Shown here: piece after piece, positions 1 to 6,828 of the stretch | Numbering within the stretch: the first letter of the stretch is position 1 | Layout: every line of letters starts with the position of its first letter | Assembly: GCA_031265345.1 (NCBI GenBank) | Contig: JAISCU010000016.1 | Span: forward strand, 1 to 13,800 | Direction: 5' to 3' | Origin: Bifidobacteriaceae bacterium | GTDB taxonomy: Bacteria; Actinomycetota; Actinomycetes; Actinomycetales; WQXJ01 | Length of the DNA: 13,800 nucleotides | The notes under the pieces: generated by a model | The model's input: only the letters and a program-made list of their open reading frames with translations | The model's database searches: none | What the model was told of the DNA's origin: nothing | Program-made: the position numbers and the translations under genes

Positions 1-1
1 T

Positions 2-1219
2 CTGCCAACCGGCAGAGTCGCTGGCCAACGCGGGCGAGGCGACCGGGCCACCCAGCGAATTGGGCGCATAAGTGGGCGCGGAGGCCGGATCGACGCGGTG
101 ACGCATGGCGCCGTCGCGGGTGTACGAGTTGACCGGCGCGACCGGGGCGTTCACGGGTAGCTGGTCGCTGTTCGCTCCGACCCGGTACCGGTGGGCGTCG
201 CGATACGCGAACATGCGGGCCAACAGCATCTTGTCCGGGCTGACCGCGATGCCCGGAACCAGGTTCGAGGGCGCGAAGGCGGCTTGCTCGATCTGGGCGA
301 AGTAGTTCTCCGGGTTGCGGTTCAACGTGAACCGGCCGACCTCCGTCAACGGGTAGTCGCTGTGCGGCCAGACCTTCGTCAGATCGAACGGGTTGAACCG
401 GTACGTCTTGGCGTCCTCGTAGGGCATGACCTGGACTTTCATGGTCCATGACGGGTGCTCGCCGCGCTCGATCGCGTCCCAGAGGTCGCGCAGGTAGTGG
501 TCCGCGTCGGTGCCTGCGAGGGTCTCGGCCTCGGCGGCGGTGATGTTGCGGACGCCCTGGTCCGTGGTGAAGTGGTACTTGACCCAGAAACGCTCGCCTC
601 GCTGGTTGATCCACTGGTACGTGTGCGAGGAATAGCCCTGCATGTGCCGCCAAGTCGCGGGCACGCCCCGGTCGCCCATCAGGTAGGTCACCTGCTGGGC
701 CGATTCCGGCGACAGCGTCCAGAAGTCCCACTGCATGTCGAGATCGCGCAAGTGCGAGCCGGCCAGGCGCTTCTGCGAATGGATGAAGTCGGGGAACTTC
801 ATGCCGTCCCTGATGAAGAACACAGGCGTGTTATTGCCGACCATGTCGTAGTTGCCCTCGGCGGTGTAGAACCTGAGCGCGAATCCGCGCACGTCGCGCC
901 AGGTGTCGGGGCTCCCCAGCTCGCCCGCCACGGAGGAGAACCGCGCCAGCAACTCGGTCGTGACGCCCGGCTGGAACACCGCCGCCTTGGTCCAGCGGCT
1001 GACATCGTTGGTGACCCGGAATTCGCCGAAAGCCCCGCCGCCCTTGGCGTGCACCACCCGCTCCGGGACGCGTTCGCGGTTGAACTGGGCCAGCTTCTCG
1101 ACCAGGTAATGGTCGTGCAGGGCGATGGCTCCGTCGGCGCCCACGGACAGCGAGTGCTCGTCCGAGGCGACCGGTTGGCCCGCCAGGGTCGTGGTCGGTT
1201 TGGGGGTGTTGGTGGTCAT
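2..1219 (-). CDS. katA: Haem catalase, C-terminus beyond window
   Basis: Monofunctional haem catalase (2 H2O2 to 2 H2O + O2), a cytoplasmic peroxide-defence enzyme. The visible 406 residues contain the family's landmarks: the distal His57 in the stretch [14 protein letters not shown], the distal Asn in [13 protein letters not shown], and the proximal haem-ligating Tyr in [17 protein letters not shown] near residue 345. Small-subunit catalases are usually about 480-500 residues, so roughly 80-90 residues lie off the left edge. The ATG at 1219 is supported by an AAAGGA Shine-Dalgarno sequence 8 nt upstream. The Fur-family gene lies 133 nt upstream on the same strand, so the two are probably co-transcribed or the catalase is under Fur control. 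Two copies of a dispersed repeat occupy the gap. The family call is firm; the subclass is less certain. Confidence 0.96.
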   Translation of the reverse strand, partial: MTTNTPKPTTTLAGQPVASDEHSLSVGADGAIALHDHYLVEKLAQFNRERVPERVVHAKGGGAFGEFRVTNDVSRWTKAAVFQPGVTTELLARFSSVAGELGSPDTWRDVRGFALRFYTAEGNYDMVGNNTPVFFIRDGMKFPDFIHSQKRLAGSHLRDLDMQWDFWTLSPESAQQVTYLMGDRGVPATWRHMQGYSSHTYQWINQRGERFWVKYHFTTDQGVRNITAAEAETLAGTDADHYLRDLWDAIERGEHPSWTMKVQVMPYEDAKTYRFNPFDLTKVWPHSDYPLTEVGRFTLNRNPENYFAQIEQAAFAPSNLVPGIAVSPDKMLLARMFAYRDAHRYRVGANSDQLPVNAPVAPVNSYTRDGAMRHRVDPASAPTYAPNSLGGPVASPALASDSAGWQ

Positions 1220-1252
1220 CTGTCTTGTCCTTTCGTGGTCTTTTGGTCTCAT

Positions 1253-1372
1253 GGACGATGCCGCCGGGGCATCACTCACCGCTCGTCTGGTTTGCCCCCG
1301 GAGGCTCGAGAGGCGCTTCCACCTGCCGTTTCGTGGACGATGCCGCCGACCATCACTTGCCGCCTCTCCAGG
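1253..1372. repeat. Two direct copies of dispersed GGACGATGCCGCC element
   Basis: The 13-mer GGACGATGCCGCC occurs at 1253-1265 and again at 1335-1347, 82 bp apart in the same orientation. The similarity continues for roughly 25 bases past the core (both have ATCACT, then CCGC, then TC). The first copy lies in the gap between the Fur gene and the catalase; the second starts just outside the Fur stop codon and its flank runs into the Fur 3' end. Further copies lie elsewhere in the window (see findings). Confidence 0.75.
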
Positions 1373-2096
1373 CTTCCGTTGGTGGGCTGGGAGGCATTTT
1401 CGCTGCTGGCTCTCGCCGAGCGGCCCGGCTGGCGCCTGACTCCGAAGCGGGCTCGGCGGCTCGGTAGCCGGATGCGGTCTGGCCGAAGCCTGGGCGGACG
1501 GCGGGCTCGACGGCCTGGTCGGGGGCGGCCTCGGGATCTTGGTGGTCGGCGCCGCGGTCGGTCGCACGTTCGGCGGCCTGGCAGGCAGGGCAGAGGCCCC
1601 AATAGATCACTTCGGCTTCATCTATGACGAACCCCTGATCGTTCTTGGCTTCCAGGCACGGCGCCAAGCCGACCGCGCAGTCGACGTCCTCGATCCGATG
1701 GCAGCCCCGGCAGATCAGGTGGTGATGGTTGTCCGCCGTTCTGGCCTCGAACAGCCGGTTGTGCCCGGCTGGCTCGATCTGGCGAGCCAGTCCGCGTTCG
1801 GTCAACGTCGCCAGGGCGCCATAAATGGTTTGGGTCGACACCGTGCCGAGCTTGTTGCGCACCTGGTCAGCGACTCGGTCAGCAGTCGAGTGGCCACTGG
1901 CCGCCAACGCCTCGAGGACGGCCAACCGCGGCGCGGTCACGCGCAATCCGACCGCTTTGAGGCGGGCTGACAACTCCGTCGGCTGCGCGACCAGCGCCTG
2001 CTGCTCGGTGATCGACGCCTGTGGGTGGTCGTCCAACTCCCGCGGCTCGGCCGCCACCCCCATTGGACGAGCGGCGCCAAAGCTGTTCGCAATCAC
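1353..2096 (-). CDS. Fur-family metalloregulator (FurA/PerR-like)
   Basis: DNA-binding metal or peroxide sensor of the Fur family, 247 aa. An N-terminal winged helix (about residues 40-110, with [20 protein letters not shown] and [19 protein letters not shown]) is followed by the metal-binding dimerisation domain, which contains HHHLIC-RGC (His124-126, Cys129, Cys132) and a C-terminal CPAC (Cys169, Cys172), the usual structural zinc site. The family is normally about 140-150 aa. This protein has about 40 extra N-terminal residues and a 75-residue Ala/Pro/Glu-rich tail after CPAC with no recognisable fold. The GTG at 2096 is chosen because a TAAGTT -10 box ends 6 nt before it, suggesting a leaderless message; an in-frame ATG at 2063 is an alternative, also without a Shine-Dalgarno. 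Lying upstream of a catalase, it is most likely the peroxide-responsive regulator of this pair. Whether it senses iron or peroxide cannot be read from sequence. Confidence 0.93.
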   Translation of the reverse strand: MIANSFGAARPMGVAAEPRELDDHPQASITEQQALVAQPTELSARLKAVGLRVTAPRLAVLEALAASGHSTADRVADQVRNKLGTVSTQTIYGALATLTERGLARQIEPAGHNRLFEARTADNHHHLICRGCHRIEDVDCAVGLAPCLEAKNDQGFVIDEAEVIYWGLCPACQAAERATDRGADHQDPEAAPDQAVEPAVRPGFGQTASGYRAAEPASESGASRAARREPAAKMPPSPPTEAWRGGK

Positions 2097-2102
2097 AGGA
2101 AC

Positions 2103-2108
2103 AACTTA
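2103..2108 (-). promoter_or_regulatory. -10 box of fur promoter, leaderless
   Basis: On the minus strand TAAGTT (TANNNT type) is followed by 6 nt (GTTCCT) and then the GTG start at 2096. No Shine-Dalgarno precedes the GTG. The natural transcription start falls on or next to the start codon. Confidence 0.6.
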
Positions 2109-2118
2109 TCACGTAATC

Positions 2119-2131
2119 TGGAATTATTCCA
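2119..2131. promoter_or_regulatory. Fur/PerR-type operator palindrome
   Basis: TGGAATTATTCCA is a perfect inverted repeat (6-bp arms, 1-bp centre). With one more base each side it fits the 7-1-7 layout of PerR/Fur boxes and matches the AAT-N-ATT core of the Bacillus PerR consensus. It covers about -35 to -23 relative to the start predicted at 2096, where a bound repressor would block RNA polymerase. This suggests autoregulation of the Fur gene and, by read-through, control of the catalase. Confidence 0.6.
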
Positions 2132-2139
2132 TTGTACGA

Positions 2140-2671
2140 TGTTATCCAGTTAGCGACTGCTGGTCCCGCGCGTCCTTTTCGCGTCCCAATGATCGTCACG
2201 CGAACCTCGACCAACCGTCACTGCGCGCACCACGGCTGGCCGTTGGCCGCCCCGTGACGCCCGGCCCGTGACGCCGCTCGGCCACGAACCCGCTTGACCC
2301 GCATTTCGGCTCCCCCACACGAACGGCACCACTCGATGTTGCTACGCGCACCCGGTAGTCGCCGTACCGGTGGTTCCTGCCGCGCTTCTGAGTCGGCAAG
2401 TGTTCGGCGACCTGCTTCGAGGCCGCCGCCAACGCGGGACCGGCCCAGTAAGTCGCTGTTTGGGAACTTGGCGGCGTGGGCGGGTCCTACCCGTGGCGGG
2501 GCGGAACTCCTGGTGGGCAGGTGGTGACAAAACAACCTCCGACCAGGAGTTCCGGTGCTAGTCTGCCTCACTCCCCCGGGCGGCGGCGAATCCGGGTGCT
2601 GCCGACTCGCCGGATACCACCCCCGCCAGGCCCCGCCGCTACCCCACCCAACCTGAACGCTTCGGCACCGA
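2140..2671. other. Gene-free stretch with a large hairpin
   Basis: I recognise no gene between the Fur promoter and the end of the decayed nuclease. Open frames here overlap on several strands and look like GC-rich shadows. The only frame with protein-like composition (minus strand, about 2475 down to 2196, with YWAGPALAAASKQVAEHL and KRGRNHRYGDYRVRV) starts right after an in-frame stop, has no clear start, and I cannot place it in a family; it could be a gene fragment. The stretch also contains CCCGTGACGCC twice in direct orientation (2251-2261 and 2265-2275) and the hairpin at 2502-2554. Confidence 0.4.
2502..2554. repeat. Perfect 13-bp inverted repeat (large hairpin)
   Basis: CGGAACTCCTGGT (2502-2514) and its exact reverse complement (2542-2554) flank 27 nt. 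The inside can pair further (AGGTGGT with ACAACCT, one mismatch) around a short GACA loop. There is no T-run on either side, so it is not a standard intrinsic terminator. It lies about 120 bp beyond the end of the nuclease pseudogene and could be a transcript-end structure or a remnant of a mobile-element end. Confidence 0.6.
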
Positions 2672-3200
2672 TCAAAGCGTTCGTGTCGATGGCGCCGGGC
2701 GACCCTCCACGACGCCGAGCCGTTGGGCCGACAGGTAAGCGAGGCGGACAGCCTGGATGACGATGACGCGCCTCAGGCCATCCGAGGCCTCGCCGCGTTC
2801 GCGCGCCACGTCCGCCAGCCTCGACACCGTCTCCGCTCGGCGGGCGATCCTGACGTCGGGGTGTCCCTGGCCCCAGCGAGTCGCCGCGTCGGGCGGGTCC
2901 CACCGCCGCGACGGCGGCAACCTGATGGGCTCGGTGGCCACCGGTGTCTTCTCGTTCAGGATGGCTTTGAACTTCGACTTCCATGACGTCCAAAATGCGC
3001 ATCGCTACGGCGTCGGTCCGCTGACTGGTCAAGTGACGTCGCGCGCGGACGGACGGCCTTTCGTTCGTCTGGCTAACGTAAATCGGCTCGCCATGGTAGT
3101 CGCAAAAGGCGTACACACCCCATTGCGAGGACGCCCACACCCGGCCTTCCGGGTCGGTGTCTGTGAGCGCCTGCTTCAATCGAGACCGGAACGCCTGCAC
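2672..3200 (-). pseudogene. GIY-YIG restriction endonuclease, decayed
   Basis: This is the probable restriction partner of the methyltransferase upstream, which ends 64 nt before it on the same strand. The first frame encodes SSQWGVYAFCDYHGEPIYVSQTNE and RRHLTSQRTDAVAMRILD, a GIY-YIG core (GVY at 28-30, YVS at 41-43), and loses its coherence near 2978-2984. The reading resumes in another frame with KSKFKAILNEKTP (from 2980), then DVRIARRAETVSRLADVARERGE and VIVIQAVRLAYLSAQRLG, to a stop at 2672. The join is abrupt and the part of a GIY-YIG domain expected between LD and KSKFKA is missing, so I infer an internal deletion plus frameshift. The Gly usual in the second motif (YxG) is Ser here. The only usable start is GTG 3200, although coding-like sequence continues upstream in frame. 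Certainty is high for the GIY-YIG relationship and good for inactivity; a sequencing error could explain the shift but not the missing segment. Confidence 0.75.
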
Positions 3201-3264
3201 GTCCGGCGCCGGAAGCGAGTTCTTACGCGGGACTTGCGCCCTCGGGCGATCTCAGGCGCCGGAA

Positions 3265-4416
3265 TCACCCGTCACCGCGGACCTCGATCATGTCGGTCTC
3301 CCAAGCCGCTGGCCAGCGGCCGGTAGCCAGCGGCATCAGATAGTTCCCAGCAAGCCATTCGACCACCGGCACTGCCACCGCATCCCCGAAACCGAACAGC
3401 GCCTGGTTGGTCCGCGCGGCGTCCAGCTTGTAGTCGCCCGCGCCCATCAGCCGCGCATACTCGCGAGGGGTCATCCACCGAATCTGCAGGCGCTTGTTCC
3501 CGAGCCGGACAACCGCCTGCTTCGAGGAGCCCCCGCGCGCGGTTCGCAAGCAACCAGCGATGTCGTCGGAACGAACCTCCCACACAGCCACCCCGCCACG
3601 AGTTCGGCGGTAGGCCGTGCGGTACTTCACGCCAGCTGATCTTTGGAGTTCTGCGAGCCGGTCGGCCTGGACCTTGGACAAGGACCCCACGAACGCTTGC
3701 ACCCGCGCCGCATCCCACCAGCGATCATCCGATGCCTGCATGTCCTCGGTGTAGAAGCGACCAAAGCCGCTCGTGAGGGGTCTTGGCAGCGAAGGCAATC
3801 GAGCCCGGTGAGTGCGGAGCGAACGGTCACCGTACACTCCCTGAAGCCAGTCCGGACGAAGGTCGGGGGCCGCCTGCTCCGAGGCGGGCGCGTCCTTGGA
3901 GCCCACCACGAACAGGCGCGGACGGGACTGCGGCAGGAAACGCCGCGCGTCTATCGTCAAGACGTCGGCCGAGTATCCCAGTGTGTTGAAAGCCCGTATG
4001 GCCGCGGCAAGGTCCTCTCCACCGTGCGAAGTGGCGAGCCCAACGACGTTCTCCAGCACGGCCACGCGCGGGGCGGACGGCCCCATCTCGCCAACGATGC
4101 GAATGAACTCCCAAAAGGTCCCAGATTCCGCGCCCTCAAGGCCGTCTCGATTGCCCGCCAACGAGAGATCGGTGCAAGGCGAGGATGCCCAAGCCAGCGC
4201 GGCGCCGGACGGCAGGTCGCTGGCTCGGGCGCTGCGGATGTCGCCGAGCATAAGCCTGTGGTCCGGTGTGGCGCCGAAGTTGGCCTCATACATCGCGCGC
4301 TTGTCCGGCTCGTGATCATTGGCCCAAATGACCTTGAATCCGGCCCGCTCAAGACCGAGCCGTGCCAGACCGATGCCCGCGAAGAACTCGAGCGCTGTCG
4401 GCGCCGCTTGATCCAT
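3265..4416 (-). CDS. DNA (cytosine-5)-methyltransferase
   Basis: C5-cytosine DNA methyltransferase of 383 aa, which transfers a methyl group from S-adenosylmethionine to cytosine in a specific DNA site. The conserved motifs appear in order: motif I LEFFAGIGLARLGLERAGF (residues 9-27), motif IV with catalytic Cys81 in SSPCTDLSLAGNR, motif VI ENV (122-124), motif VIII QSRPR (163-167), a target-recognition region at about 180-310, and motif X FGFGDAVAVPVVEWLAGNYL, where GDAV (344-347) replaces the common GNAV. The open frame extends to 4542, but the ATG at 4416 sits immediately before motif I and has a TACCAT box ending 6 nt upstream. The decayed GIY-YIG nuclease follows, so this is the modification half of a type II restriction-modification pair. 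All motifs look intact. The recognition site cannot be told from sequence. Confidence 0.95.
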   Translation of the reverse strand: MDQAAPTALEFFAGIGLARLGLERAGFKVIWANDHEPDKRAMYEANFGATPDHRLMLGDIRSARASDLPSGAALAWASSPCTDLSLAGNRDGLEGAESGTFWEFIRIVGEMGPSAPRVAVLENVVGLATSHGGEDLAAAIRAFNTLGYSADVLTIDARRFLPQSRPRLFVVGSKDAPASEQAAPDLRPDWLQGVYGDRSLRTHRARLPSLPRPLTSGFGRFYTEDMQASDDRWWDAARVQAFVGSLSKVQADRLAELQRSAGVKYRTAYRRTRGGVAVWEVRSDDIAGCLRTARGGSSKQAVVRLGNKRLQIRWMTPREYARLMGAGDYKLDAARTNQALFGFGDAVAVPVVEWLAGNYLMPLATGRWPAAWETDMIEVRGDG

Positions 4417-4422
4417 GTGGAG

Positions 4423-4428
4423 ATGGTA
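4423..4428 (-). promoter_or_regulatory. -10 box of methyltransferase, leaderless
   Basis: Minus-strand TACCAT followed by CTCCAC and then ATG at 4416. There is no Shine-Dalgarno sequence. This box also favours 4416 over the far-upstream in-frame start at 4542. Confidence 0.5.
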
Positions 4429-4574
4429 GCCGCGACCACTGACACGGCGACCCTGCGGCTGGCGGTGCGCCGATGTTCTCGGGGCGGCGGGCGGATGAAT
4501 TGGGACCGGTCGGCGGCACGCGTCGGCGGACTGTGCTAGCAACGCCGCCGTTGGAGGGAATCGCAGCAGCAGAC

Positions 4575-4641
4575 CGTCACATTTCAGGCACTGGTGTAAC
4601 AGTCACGCTGCGTTCGTCACATTCATGTCACTGTTGTTACA
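4575..4641 (+). promoter_or_regulatory. Paired 27-bp imperfect direct repeat (candidate operators)
   Basis: Units at 4575-4601 and 4615-4641 match at 21 of 27 positions without gaps. Both begin CGTCACATT, share CACTG, and end TGTWACA. Their starts are 40 bp apart, close to four helical turns. The second unit overlaps the -10 box of the downstream AlbA_2 gene. GTCAC also occurs at 4602-4606 and 4627-4631. This layout suits cooperative repressor binding in the region between the divergent methyltransferase and AlbA_2 genes. Confidence 0.55.
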
Positions 4642-4643
4642 AT
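4638..4643 (+). promoter_or_regulatory. -10 box of AlbA_2 gene, leaderless
   Basis: TACAAT followed by 6 nt and the ATG at 4650, with no Shine-Dalgarno sequence. This places the transcript start at the start codon and argues against the longer open frame that begins at 4473. Confidence 0.6.
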
Positions 4644-4649
4644 TCTGTC

Positions 4650-6122
4650 ATGGATCTTGTAGCGCTCGTGACAGATTTGCGCCGACAGAATAGCGACACG
4701 GCCCGCTGCGAAGTCAAGCTGGCGCAGGGCGGGTTTCCAGATAACGTGGCGGAAACACTCTCGGCCTTCTCCAACACGCCCGGCGGAGGAATCCTGATTT
4801 TCGGTCTTGATCAAGCACATGGCTTTTCGCCGACCAAAGTGTATGACGTCGCCAAGTGCCAACAAGCCGTCGCTGGAGTGTGCCGCGACGCACTCGCACC
4901 GGGGATCATCGTCACCACGAAGACGGAGATCCTTGATGGCGTCGAGGTTGTGATAGTCCATGTGCCCGAGGTTGATCGAGCCCTCAAACCGATCCGAGTG
5001 AAACGAACAGGCAAGGCCTACTTGCGGCAATACGACGGCGACTACCCCATGGCAGAACTCGAGGAGCAGGCCCTCATGGCCGCGCGCGGGCAACCCGTCT
5101 TCGACGAGGAGACTGTGCAGGGCGCAACGGACCAGGACTTGGATGCCGAAGCCGTCAGCGCCTACATACGGCTGCGTCGGGGCGAGGCGCGAGTGTTCTC
5201 AGCCATGACGGACCCTGAAGTCCTGCTTCGCACCGGCGTTCTCGCTGCCGATGGGCGACCGACCCTCGCTGGCCTGCTGGCGTTCGGGATCTACCCGCAG
5301 CAATTCTTCCCCAACGGCGCTGTCCAGGCCAGTTTCGTTCCCGGATCAGGCGCTGCCGGAAGCGCTCGCGTCCTAGAGTCCGCCCTGCTGGTCGGCTCCA
5401 TCCCGCAAATGCTCCAGGACGCCATCGACTGGGTCAGCCGCGCCACCGCTCGCGCCATCGCCGACACAGCGGGCGGCACTGTCCTCGATGTTCCGGAGTA
5501 TCCAGAAGTAGTGGTGCGCGAACTGATCGCCAATGCCCTGATCCACCGCGACTTGGGGCCCCACGCCCGCAGCACACCTGTCACGCTGCGTGTGGAGCCT
5601 CGCCAACTGGTGATCTCCAATCCTGGCGGTCTGCTCGGACTGCGGGTCGAAGCCCTGGGCCGCACGCCCTCCCATTCTCGCAACGCCCGTTTGACCGAAA
5701 TCCTCCAATCGGTTCGCACCGCGGCCGGAAGCCGTGTGGTCGAACGCCTGGGGAGCGGCATTCCCGCCGTCATCGACGCGTTGGCCGCAGCGGGGACTCC
5801 GCCGCCGGTCTTCCACGACCTCGGCGTCAGCTTCACCGTCCGGGTTCAGTCGCGGCACTCCCGCCTCGCCTCGCCAGCCCACGCGGCGTCGGCGAAAGGC
5901 TCGGCCTGGCAACCCGGGGGCGATCCGAACGGCCTTGGCGGCAACCATGACGCCGTGCTCAACGCGCTCGCGGCGGGCACCTCCACCGTGCGGCAGCTAG
6001 TAGCGGTCACCGGATTCACGGCCCGGCAGGTCAGGTACGCGCTGACACAACTCGAAGCTGCAGGGCTGGCCCGAAGCGATCCGTTGGACGGCCGGTCCAA
6101 ACGCTACCGTTCGACGGGCTGA
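4650..6122 (+). CDS. AlbA_2/Schlafen-like ATP-binding protein with C-terminal winged helix
   Basis: 490-aa protein of the family often annotated as putative DNA-binding AlbA_2 or RecG-like ATP-binding protein. The N-terminal AlbA_2 (divergent AAA-4) domain shows CEVKLAQGG (20-28) and LSAFSNTPGGGILIFGLD (37-54). The central GHKL/HATPase-like domain has VVRELIANALIHRDL (288-302, the E-N-H helix) and ERLGSGIPAVIDAL (365-378, glycine-rich lid). A linker (about 405-430) leads to a winged helix (about 432-490; STVRQLVAVTGFTARQVRYALTQLEAAGLA). Such proteins are thought to be regulators or parts of defence loci; no reaction can be assigned. It diverges from the methyltransferase across a 233-bp shared promoter region with paired repeats, so autoregulation or control of the restriction-modification genes is plausible. 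A hairpin lies 26 nt past the stop. Confidence 0.9.
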   Translation: MDLVALVTDLRRQNSDTARCEVKLAQGGFPDNVAETLSAFSNTPGGGILIFGLDQAHGFSPTKVYDVAKCQQAVAGVCRDALAPGIIVTTKTEILDGVEVVIVHVPEVDRALKPIRVKRTGKAYLRQYDGDYPMAELEEQALMAARGQPVFDEETVQGATDQDLDAEAVSAYIRLRRGEARVFSAMTDPEVLLRTGVLAADGRPTLAGLLAFGIYPQQFFPNGAVQASFVPGSGAAGSARVLESALLVGSIPQMLQDAIDWVSRATARAIADTAGGTVLDVPEYPEVVVRELIANALIHRDLGPHARSTPVTLRVEPRQLVISNPGGLLGLRVEALGRTPSHSRNARLTEILQSVRTAAGSRVVERLGSGIPAVIDALAAAGTPPPVFHDLGVSFTVRVQSRHSRLASPAHAASAKGSAWQPGGDPNGLGGNHDAVLNALAAGTSTVRQLVAVTGFTARQVRYALTQLEAAGLARSDPLDGRSKRYRSTG

Positions 6123-6148
6123 CCTAGTGGCCCAACCTGCTCGACATC

Positions 6149-6173
6149 CTCGGGCCTCCGGAGGTAGCCCGAG
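6149..6173. terminator. GC-rich hairpin after AlbA_2 gene
   Basis: CTCGGGC (6149-6155) pairs with GCCCGAG (6167-6173) around an inner CTCC/GGAG pairing. It starts 26 nt past the stop at 6122, in the gap between convergent genes. No T-run follows, as is common for GC-rich actinobacteria, so the terminator call is tentative. Confidence 0.4.
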
Positions 6174-6176
6174 CGA

Positions 6177-6296
6177 GCGGCATCGTCCCCCGATGACCAC
6201 ACTTCGCACGATGCCGCGCCGCCGGTCAGCGCGCCGACCCGAGCCCATTTCCACCTGGGCGCCGCCGTCCTGGATGCTTGCCGGGCGGCATCGTCC
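6177..6296. repeat. Three copies of dispersed GCGGCATCGT element, alternating orientation
   Basis: GCGGCATCGT at 6177-6186, its reverse complement at 6208-6217, and GCGGCATCGT again at 6285-6294 (within the full 13-mer at 6284-6296). The first two form a perfect 10-bp inverted repeat with a 21-nt loop; the second and third form another with a 67-nt loop. All three lie between the convergent AlbA_2 and ogt stop codons, where they could act as a two-way transcript-end structure. Confidence 0.7.
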
Positions 6297-6309
6297 ACGC
6301 GCTGCGGCC

Positions 6310-6828
6310 CTAGCGCGGGCCGCCACACTGGTCGCGGGCACCGCCGCGCTCCAACTCCAACAGGGCGACCTTGCGGTCCAGCCCGCCCGCGTAGCCGGTC
6401 AGCGCCCCGCCCGCGCCGATGACGCGGTGGCAGGGGACCACCAGGGAGATCGGATTGTGGCCTACCGCGCCCCCGACCGCTCGGGCGGACGTGCCGCGCC
6501 CCTGGGAGGCGGTGAGGAGCCCAGCCAAACGGCCGTAGGTCGTGGTCTGGCCGTAGGGGATCTGGCGCAGCAGCGCCCAGACGGCCTGCCGGAACGCGCT
6601 GCCCTGGGGAGCGAGCGGGAAGTCGGCCCCCGGCCTCGCGCCCTCGAAATAGGCGCTCAGCCATGCGCCCAATCGCCGCAGGACCGGGTCGTCGGGCTGG
6701 TCCGACCAGCCGTTCGCGTCCGGATAGTGGCGCTGACCTTCGAACCAGAGCCCGGTCACGGCACCATCTTGGGCCGCGCCGACCAGCGGACCGAGCGGCG
6801 AATCGAACACGGCGGAATGAACTGTCAT
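6310..6828 (-). CDS. ogt: Methylated-DNA--protein-cysteine methyltransferase
   Basis: Suicide DNA-repair protein of 172 aa that moves the methyl group from O6-methylguanine (and O4-methylthymine) in DNA to its own cysteine. The acceptor is Cys133 in SLVVPCHRVIGAGG. The helix-turn-helix DNA-binding part is visible as GSAFRQAVWALLRQIPYGQTTTYGRLA (about 76-102), and the Asn hinge in AVGHNPIS. The length is typical. The ATG (6828-6826) overlaps the alkA stop in an ATGA arrangement, and a GGAGGT Shine-Dalgarno (6841-6836) lies inside the alkA 3' end, so translation is coupled. The order alkA-ogt matches Rv1317c-Rv1316c of Mycobacterium tuberculosis. A short extra tail (GGARDQCGGPR) follows the core. 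Confidence 0.96.
   Translation of the reverse strand: MTVHSAVFDSPLGPLVGAAQDGAVTGLWFEGQRHYPDANGWSDQPDDPVLRRLGAWLSAYFEGARPGADFPLAPQGSAFRQAVWALLRQIPYGQTTTYGRLAGLLTASQGRGTSARAVGGAVGHNPISLVVPCHRVIGAGGALTGYAGGLDRKVALLELERGGARDQCGGPR

Noticed and set aside
455..1627. Plus-strand 390-aa open frame
   Set aside because: Antisense to the catalase and the Fur gene, both of which have clear family motifs on the minus strand.
2196..2432. Minus-strand 78-aa frame with protein-like composition
   Set aside because: Weak TTG start, in-frame stop not far upstream, no recognised family; could be a fragment but not supportable as a gene.
3643..4539. Plus-strand 298-aa open frame
   Set aside because: Antisense to the cytosine methyltransferase, whose motifs are complete.
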